DNA of 64,000 nucleotides from Gentiana macrophylla (taxonomy: Eukaryota > Streptophyta > Magnoliopsida > Gentianales > Gentianaceae). The stretch's first letter is position 1. Every line of letters begins with the position of its first letter. The notes beneath the pieces are model-generated. The model ran no database searches. It was given only the letters and a program-made list of their open reading frames with translations, and was not told the origin of the DNA. The translations under genes and the position numbers were made by a program. The stretch covers positions 47,385,947-47,449,946 of the forward strand of contig CM047806.1 of assembly GCA_026214975.1 (NCBI GenBank), written 5' to 3'. Positions 58,240 through 64,000 of this stretch are shown one piece after another.

Positions 58240-59672
58240 CCTTCGAAAAGTACACATCACCACAAGGTCATCTAACTCTTCCGGTTCTGCATCTGCTGCG
58301 AAGACACGAACTGGTCTGCTACCCGTAGTACGATTACCCTGCTGGTTACCTCATCCTCCCACCTGATTACCTTGAGAGAGCTTCTTAGGACACGCTCTCG
58401 AGTAATGTCCCACTTCCCCACAGTGGAAACAACTCACGCTACCTGTCATGCACTCTCATGTGTGTGTCTTGTTACACTTAGCACAAACCGCTGGCGTTCC
58501 ACTTGCTGAACTCTTCGGAGCCGGATTTCCTGCCCTCTTAACATTCTGCTGCGGTGCTCCTCTGTTGCTTCCTTGAAAATTTGAGAAAGACCTCTTATCT
58601 CCAACTACAAACGTCTGTCTGCTGGCAAATCTCTCCGCAGTCAAAGCTCTATCCATGACGCTTGCCATGCTCGTAGGTCTATCTCCTAGCATGCCCTTCG
58701 CCACCTCGTGTGACAATCCTTCCATGAATTTATCAATCTTTTTCTCTTCACTTTTCATGATCTCGTGGTAGAATCGCCCAACTCATGGAACTTCGGGAGA
58801 ATCTTGAGAAGTTATCAGTATATCTCCCTTGTTTCAAACTCAGAACTCATTAGCCTTCAGATTCCGTCTTTGTCCTAGGAAAGTATTCCTTGTAGAACAG
58901 ATCCTTGAACACCGCCCAATCCGTGATCCTTGGATTAACTTGCTCATATGCTTCCATCCAACTTTTCGCATTTCACGCCAACAAGGATATGGCTAAATGA
59001 GCCCACTCAGATTCTCGGAGCTTTCATATTTACGCGCGACGCCTCTCGAACCCACGAATCCATAAATCGCCGCTTTGGCTCAACATTGCCAAAGAATTCT
59101 CGCACTGTGCTTCTTTATCTTTTCATACCAATCCACTGGTCTGTCATAGCCTCCAAACTGATGATCTTTGTGCCAGGCCGTGCCTTTGGTGGGGCATTTC
59201 GACATCGATAGTTCGTTGGGGATGAGTGTAGCCAGTGCTACAAAAGAATCCGACCTAGGTGGCGGTGGAGGTAGAACCGTCGGTTGCGGTGTAAAACTCA
59301 GCGGTGCAGAAGGAAACGTCGATACCTGTGGATAACTGAAAAACTGACTAGCCGGTGAATGAGAAAGTCCCAACCCGGTCCAACTCGTGGTCCTTGGAGC
59401 TGAAGTAGTAACCGGTATGCGGGTGTTAAACCGTGAAGGACCCCTTGTTCCACTCTACCTCTGGTGACAATGTCTGGTCCCTTATTCACCCTACGCATGA
59501 TGCTGCTCACAGACGGGGTGTTAACTTGAGACACTATAGGGCCCTGAGTAGCGGGTCCACTTCTTCTCCTTCTCGGAATCACAACCTCGGTAAATCCTGC
59601 CTCAGCGTTACCCGTCTGGGTGTTAGCTGCCTCGGTGTTACTCGTATTAGCTCCACCTCTAGTAAGCACCAT
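58240..59672 (-). pseudogene. gag: Chromovirus gag
   Basis: The start at 59672 gives MVLTRGGANTSNTEAANTQT. The capsid part is seen in pieces: FGGYDRPVDWYEKIKKHSAR (59080-59200), WAVFKDLFYKEYFP (about 58870-58920) and KIDKFMEGLSHEVAKGMLGD (58456-58758). One CCHC knuckle, CFHCGEVGHYSRAC, is complete (about 58388-58432), and a CAKCNKTH pair lies upstream. Gag forms the particle and binds RNA. Several frameshifts occur. Confidence 0.85.
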
Positions 59673-59753
59673 TCTGTAACTAAGAAAAGAGAAGGGGTTA
59701 CTAAAGCTCTAAAACTTATCTTAAGGAAGAAATCAAGTCCTACACAGCAAGGA

Positions 59754-59776
59754 AAACCTTTCGCTCTGATACCAAC
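59754..59776 (-). other. Primer binding site of the chromovirus
   Basis: The minus strand reads GTTGGTATCAGAGCGAAAGG directly after the LTR end (GGGGCGTTACA). It is complementary to initiator tRNA-Met. Confidence 0.92.
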
Positions 59777-62128
59777 TGTAACGCCCCGCTCCCGGACACC
59801 GAGTCCTTATCCGGAAAGAGCGCTCGGCACATATATTATCAAATAAATTCAATAATATATGTAAGCCTTACGTCATACATCAGAACCAAACGACGCGGAA
59901 GATAAAACGACTCGGGGAAAAAACCAAAAGACAAAAGATCGAACACACGGTAATCAATGCTGTGAAAAACTAAATCCAATAAAGAGAACTCTTAGGATCA
60001 AGCGCTTACCGTTGTACTAAAACCAATTGGTGGTAGTAAAGGCGCAACTTTATTTCCTTAAATCACACCATTCTGGCGCCATGGGTTGAACTAACATGGG
60101 AGGCGAGTGTCAGTACACCCAACAATCTCAAAGACTGCTACCCACATTCAACCGGGACACCCGTAGTATGCCCTGGGCCGAAATGGTTTACCACGTAAAT
60201 GTTGTTGCTGTGATTCGAACCCATGACCTTCTCTCGATACCAATTCTTAGGATCAAGCGCTACCGTTGTACTAAAACCAATTGGTGGTAGTAAAGGCGCA
60301 ACTTTATTTCCTTAAATCACACCATTACTGGCGCCATGGGTTGAACTAACATGGGAGGGCGAGTGTCTTGTACACCCAACAAGAACTAATCATCCAACAT
60401 CCAAATCCCAAAAGATCTCAAAAGAACTAAACCAAAAGAAGGACAACATTGTTCAAACGTGAAACAAACTGTTTTAAGAAAGAAACAACTAAAAGAACTA
60501 AGTCTTCAAAAGCTTCATCTCAAACTTCATCATCAAAGAACTCGTCAACCAGTAGCAACTGTTCATCTTCTTTGGGGAAAGGGAAGACAAACACAACGTA
60601 ACGGGTAAGTACAAAAGTACTTAGCAACGCGTAGAAGATCGTATAACTATGATCTCATAAAGAAATAAAAGCAACGCCGTCTTTTATTAATTCATTTCCG
60701 TTGTTAACCCTAGCTAACTATCATATTATGTTCATAGCATAACATGAGGTTCCAAAGGGTATCTAGCTTAGCTCAAGTTTGTTACATCATGAATAACAAG
60801 GGCACTACGCCTAGTAATAGGATGTACTAGGACAACTGGGTGCAACCTACTTAGAGACACGCTCTAGTAGCCCCGGGAATATCTGAGTCCCGATAGTGTG
60901 ATAACCGGCAGAATGTACCAGACGCTTTATCTAGCCAATTGATTGACCGGCGTGGGTACAGTCTACTTTGTCTGGTCAGAGAACACATCGCGATATTATA
61001 CTATGCCTTACCAAGCATTGCATGATGTTTAAGATTATTAACCTAGCACATACGTTTGATTAGATGTTTAACTAGCCACCTAAGTGTTTTCAAGTAAGCT
61101 CCCTCACATCTCCTACTCTCGTACTTAGACCACTAGACACGGACAAGCCCTAGCAATTACACAGACATCGATAAACTCTAGCTTATCGAAGCACAAGGCA
61201 AATCCAAAGCTTTCGACGGTCCCACACTTCATCTTTTTAGGGAATCCATGTGGTGCCGGAACTAAACGCATCAAAAGCTAATTCAGGGCTTTGTCACGTA
61301 AGGTTAAGCAGTAAATATGCTATTATAAAGCTTGAAACACATAAAAAGAAAATAAGATCGAATGAAATTTCGTCCGGACGAATAAACTTGCTGTCCGACA
61401 CAGAGAAATAGCCGTACGGATACACACCTCATCCGTACGGATGAACCACCACTCGGTCGACCGAATGGACAGGCTCGGTCGACCGAGCCTCCCTCTTGCA
61501 CCTGTTACACGTTTTCCTTTCCTGCACCACAGAGGACCATTTTTTTCTGCGCTCTGCGTTTTCTTCTCAAATTCAACCCAAACTCAACTTAAACGAATTA
61601 AAACCATGAAAAACAATCATACAAATTGCTCTACCACTTTACGAAACCTTAATCATATGATAAGAAAACCACGTTACCTTAATTGCGTGGTACAACGAAC
61701 CAAAGCTTCAACCCGTCAAAAATTTAACCTTTAAATCCAAACGTTAATGGATTTAAGGATTGTTGATATCAAAACGATCCTCGTCTCGCGGTGATCCTTT
61801 CTCTCTTGATGAGTCTGATGAAAAGAACAACGGATTAGCCTCGAAAAGCGAGAGCTTCTTCTCCCTTTTTTTTTCAAACTTGCGGCCTCTCTTCTCAAAA
61901 ATATGCGCCCCTTTCTTTCTTTTTTTGTCAAAAATAACTAGGTTAAAATTAGGATTAGTTTTCCTTTTATAATCCCAATTACCTAATTATTTAATTATTT
62001 TCCTTAAAAGAAAATCCTTGTTTATCCTTTTTCTTTTTCTTTTTGAAAATCCTTTAATTAAAAATAACATAATATTCTCGATTTTTCTTAAAAGATCGAA
62101 TTGCCTTTTCAAAAATCGGGATATTACA
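59777..62128 (-). repeat. Right (5') chromovirus LTR, with TRIM inside
   Basis: 2352 bp including the 392-bp TRIM and one extra copy of AGAAC, so about 1955 bp of LTR, equal to the two left parts together. Short palindromes lie at 61369-61487, and a TATA-like GCTTTATAATAGC (minus, 61319-61331) lies downstream of them. Confidence 0.93.
59990..60381 (-). mobile_element. TRIM (miniature LTR retrotransposon)
   Basis: Terminal direct repeats at 59990-60124 (135 bp) and 60245-60381 (137 bp) surround 120 bp of internal sequence. AGAAC flanks it (59985-59989 and 60382-60386), and the empty site is seen in the left LTR near 30570. On the minus strand the repeat begins TGTTGGGTGTAC and ends GATCCTAAGA. 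The internal sequence then begins ATTGGTATCGAGAG, a tRNA-iMet primer site with one extra base. It has no coding capacity. Confidence 0.9.
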
Positions 62129-62133
62129 ATAGG

Positions 62134-62683
62134 TCACCAAGTCCGTTTACGATAGGTTCCCTAGTGATGTTTTCTTATCCATAGGATTGAATGTTGGATC
62201 AATCTCCTTTGTCGGATAAGGCACTTCCATAGATTTGATTAAATCACGTTTGTTATTTAGGCCGAGTCCGTTCACGATAAGCCTTTAGTATACATGATTT
62301 GTTCTTTATCCCGTTCATGGAATTGCTCGAAGCACCAAAGATGTGTAATCATTGACATGATTTGAATTAGGGTTTGAGCAAAACACAAGATTTATATTTA
62401 CTGGACTAGACAAGAATTAATTGATGCACGTCTTAATTAAATCAAATCCAGTAATTGTGAATAATAATTGTGTAGATTATTTGTGTCTCTCAACCGTATG
62501 ATGTTAGTTTAGGAGTCTTTGTGTGAAACGTCGGTCAAAAACCACCTTTAAGGCTTTAAGATCTTAGTTACGTTAAGTAATTAAGTTAACATTTATTCTT
62601 CGTGGGATTGAATCTTGCTTGCTATACTACATTGTGATTGACTTGGTTCTCTTGATAGTATAACTATCTTACATGCGGTCAAA
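62134..62683 (+). other. Right flank of the chromovirus; Athila-type LTR end
   Basis: Continues 30350. The end region, TTCGTGGGATTGAATC followed by a TATACTACATTGTG stretch and ACATGCGGTCA, has the form of Athila-type LTR ends. No gene. Confidence 0.5.
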
Positions 62684-62710
62684 GTTTTTGGCACTTTTTC
62701 CGGGGGGAAC
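62684..62710 (+). other. Degenerate tRNA-Asp-type primer site
   Basis: TTTTTGGCACTTTTTCCGGGG resembles the usual TTTTTGGCGCCGTTGCCGGGG context of Athila elements, with a changed centre. It suggests that the oldest layer here is a plus-oriented Athila-like element. Confidence 0.5.
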
Positions 62711-63099
62711 AAACGGTCTAAACTACTGAAAGAACTAAGGCTTTACAGTTTTGTAAATTTAACTTGTAGATAATTTTCTGTTTTTGTGTTCTAGTATGCC
62801 TGCAAGTTCTGTTTCTTTTGTTTTTGTGACCGAGTTTTGTTGAGATTTTTGTGAGTCTGCTGTCAAGGTCTCGACATAAGCATTTTGTCAAACTTTCGAA
62901 GGCAAATAAAAGAAAGGCTACGGGCGAAAGCTGAACGGGCCATTTTGATTTTATGAAAACTCAACATTAAATGAGGACCACTCAATAGGTCCAAAGCACA
63001 CCTACCCTACGAAGAGTATAAAGTCAAGATGAAGAACAACTGAGAAATTAGTTGAAAGAGTTTGAAAAGATCTGAAACTGAAAACATCTAAGATACTTC
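62711..63099 (+). other. Leader and possible gag start of the oldest element
   Basis: An ATG at about 62796 in a TTCTAG-ATGCC context is followed by short frames with basic residues (FRRQIKERLRAKAERAILI near 62890-62950). It could be decayed Gag, but nothing is firm. The element is cut at 63100 by a copia LTR. Confidence 0.3.
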
Positions 63100-64000
63100 T
63101 GTTAGGTGTAGTGTCTGAAAGACAATTATATATTGTTTTAGGACAGAATTAATAATTCATCTTATTATATGCATGTATGCTTATAATTAAGACATATATT
63201 AAAACTCTAAGTCGCATAATACATGTAATCACATAACTCGGTGTATGGCCATTTACAAGAGGATTGAGTTAGTGAGATGTACTTAAAATTAACTTTGTCC
63301 GTAGCGTTTATTAATCTGAGTACGGGTCTCATGATTAATTTGCTAATAATGCACCTGAAACACTTTAGGTGTGACGGTGCCTTATCCGGATCGTCGATAA
63401 TAGGGTACCTAATGGGGCATTTATATATGATGATAATCATATAGGGCTAGACCGATTTGATTTGAGTTCTCGATATAATTCCGTGATCGAGAAGTCTTAT
63501 CGAATCACAAGATGATCATATATGGATTAATCTCAATCCTGAGGTGATCACAGAAGACTGTTTAGACTAGAGTAGGGTTTGATGTGTTAGTAAGGATCAC
63601 TTCGTAGTATGTGGTCCAACACTTCTCGATGGCTCTATTCTAGGATGAGTGAGTAGTCTGTGCTATCACAGATATGGAATCCATTCCTTCACTCGGGAAG
63701 TAGACAGACAGTTCCCTTATTTGTTAATCCTAGAAACTGATCGATGGGCCCAGTTCATATTATATTGGTTATGAACTAATTGATCACTAAGGGTGATAGC
63801 GTGATAATTATCTCAGGTGGTCAGCGGTGGTGTTAGGGTGGATATCTGGCTATTTTTGAGGTGTTAATTATGGTGGCTCGTGGAGGAGCTATGCATGCAG
63901 GTGGTGGTGCCGTACTATTGAAGACGAGAGTGGGAGAATTCGGTTTTGCCTTATCTTTTATTCATCATCCAAAAACTCCCTTCTGGAAGGGTTACATATG
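63100..64000 (+). mobile_element. Start of a copia LTR related to the LARD-like family
   Basis: From TGTTAGGTGTAGTG onward the plus strand follows the minus-strand LTR of the LARD-like element for ~700 bp, with shared stretches such as GGGGCATTTATATATGATG, GATCATATATGGAT and GGAATCCATTCCTTC. It then diverges past about 63800. It is clearly a different, older or sister copy, in the opposite orientation, open at the window end. Confidence 0.8.

Larger units (their letters stand above)
30351..62128 (-). mobile_element. Chromovirus (Tekay-like Ty3/gypsy), host of nested insertions
   Basis: LTR ends TGTAACGCCCC and GATATTACA are present on both sides, flanked by ATAGG (30346-30350 and 62129-62133). 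Orientation is minus: an iMet primer site lies inside the right LTR and a polypurine tract inside the left. The coding region at 54773-59672 (minus) holds gag, protease, RT, RNase H, integrase and a chromodomain-like C-terminus. The left LTR is interrupted by the element at 30887-53308, and the right LTR by a TRIM. Without insertions the element is about 9 kb and each LTR about 1.96 kb. Confidence 0.92.

Noticed and set aside
59990..60381. A functional tRNA gene inside the TRIM
   Set aside because: T-arm pairing is poor, position 33 would be C not U, and there is no acceptor stem; only a tRNA-like relic.

Overview
The window is plant nuclear heterochromatin. I see no ordinary host gene. Almost every base belongs to LTR retrotransposons or their flanks, and the families are those typical of angiosperms: Ty3/gypsy TAT, Athila-like and chromovirus elements, a SIRE-like Ty1/copia element, a coding-poor copia derivative and a TRIM. 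The species cannot be named from this; a eudicot is a reasonable guess. All coding regions are broken by stops and frameshifts. Part of that damage is probably consensus error, because duplicated copies differ repeatedly at CTG/CAG sites (see findings).

Layout. (1) 1-6521 plus 15652-16248: the 3' part of a plus-strand TAT element. It has an RT end, two RNase H domains and integrase, followed by about two and a third tandem units of ~1.76-1.87 kb. Each unit carries an antisense ORF of the 'putative plant transposon protein' type. (2) 6522-15646: an Athila-like element on the minus strand with 2.0-kb LTRs and target duplication AGACC, inserted in the third unit. It keeps gag and protease but has lost RT, RNase H and integrase. 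(3) 16249-16364 is an unidentified fragment, and 16365-16464 is a 100-N gap. (4) 16465-29413: a plus-strand SIRE-like copia element whose 5' LTR is cut by the gap. It has gag, protease, integrase, RT and RNase H, then 4.5 kb with a decayed extra ORF region, and a complete 1.7-kb 3' LTR.

(5) 29414-62690 is a nest. The oldest layer (29414-30350 and 62134-62690) looks like an Athila-type LTR ending at a tRNA-Asp-like primer site. Into it went a chromovirus on the minus strand (30351-62128, target duplication ATAGG). The chromovirus's left LTR was split by a coding-poor copia-type element (30887-53308, duplication GTTAA). That element was split by a full-length Athila-like element on the minus strand (34361-47939, duplication GTGGT). 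The chromovirus's right LTR carries a 392-bp TRIM (59990-60381, duplication AGAAC). (6) 63100-64000 is the start of another copia LTR, a diverged relative of the 30887-53308 family in the opposite orientation.

The most interesting signals are regulatory. The antisense ORF of the TAT element and the extra ORF of the second Athila element each have their own TATA box (the same ten bases, CTATAAAAGG) some 60-80 nt before the start codon. In the second Athila element the same cluster of GGATCGATCC palindromes lies upstream of both the LTR TATA box and the internal one. Closely spaced palindrome pairs with different cores recur in two other families here.
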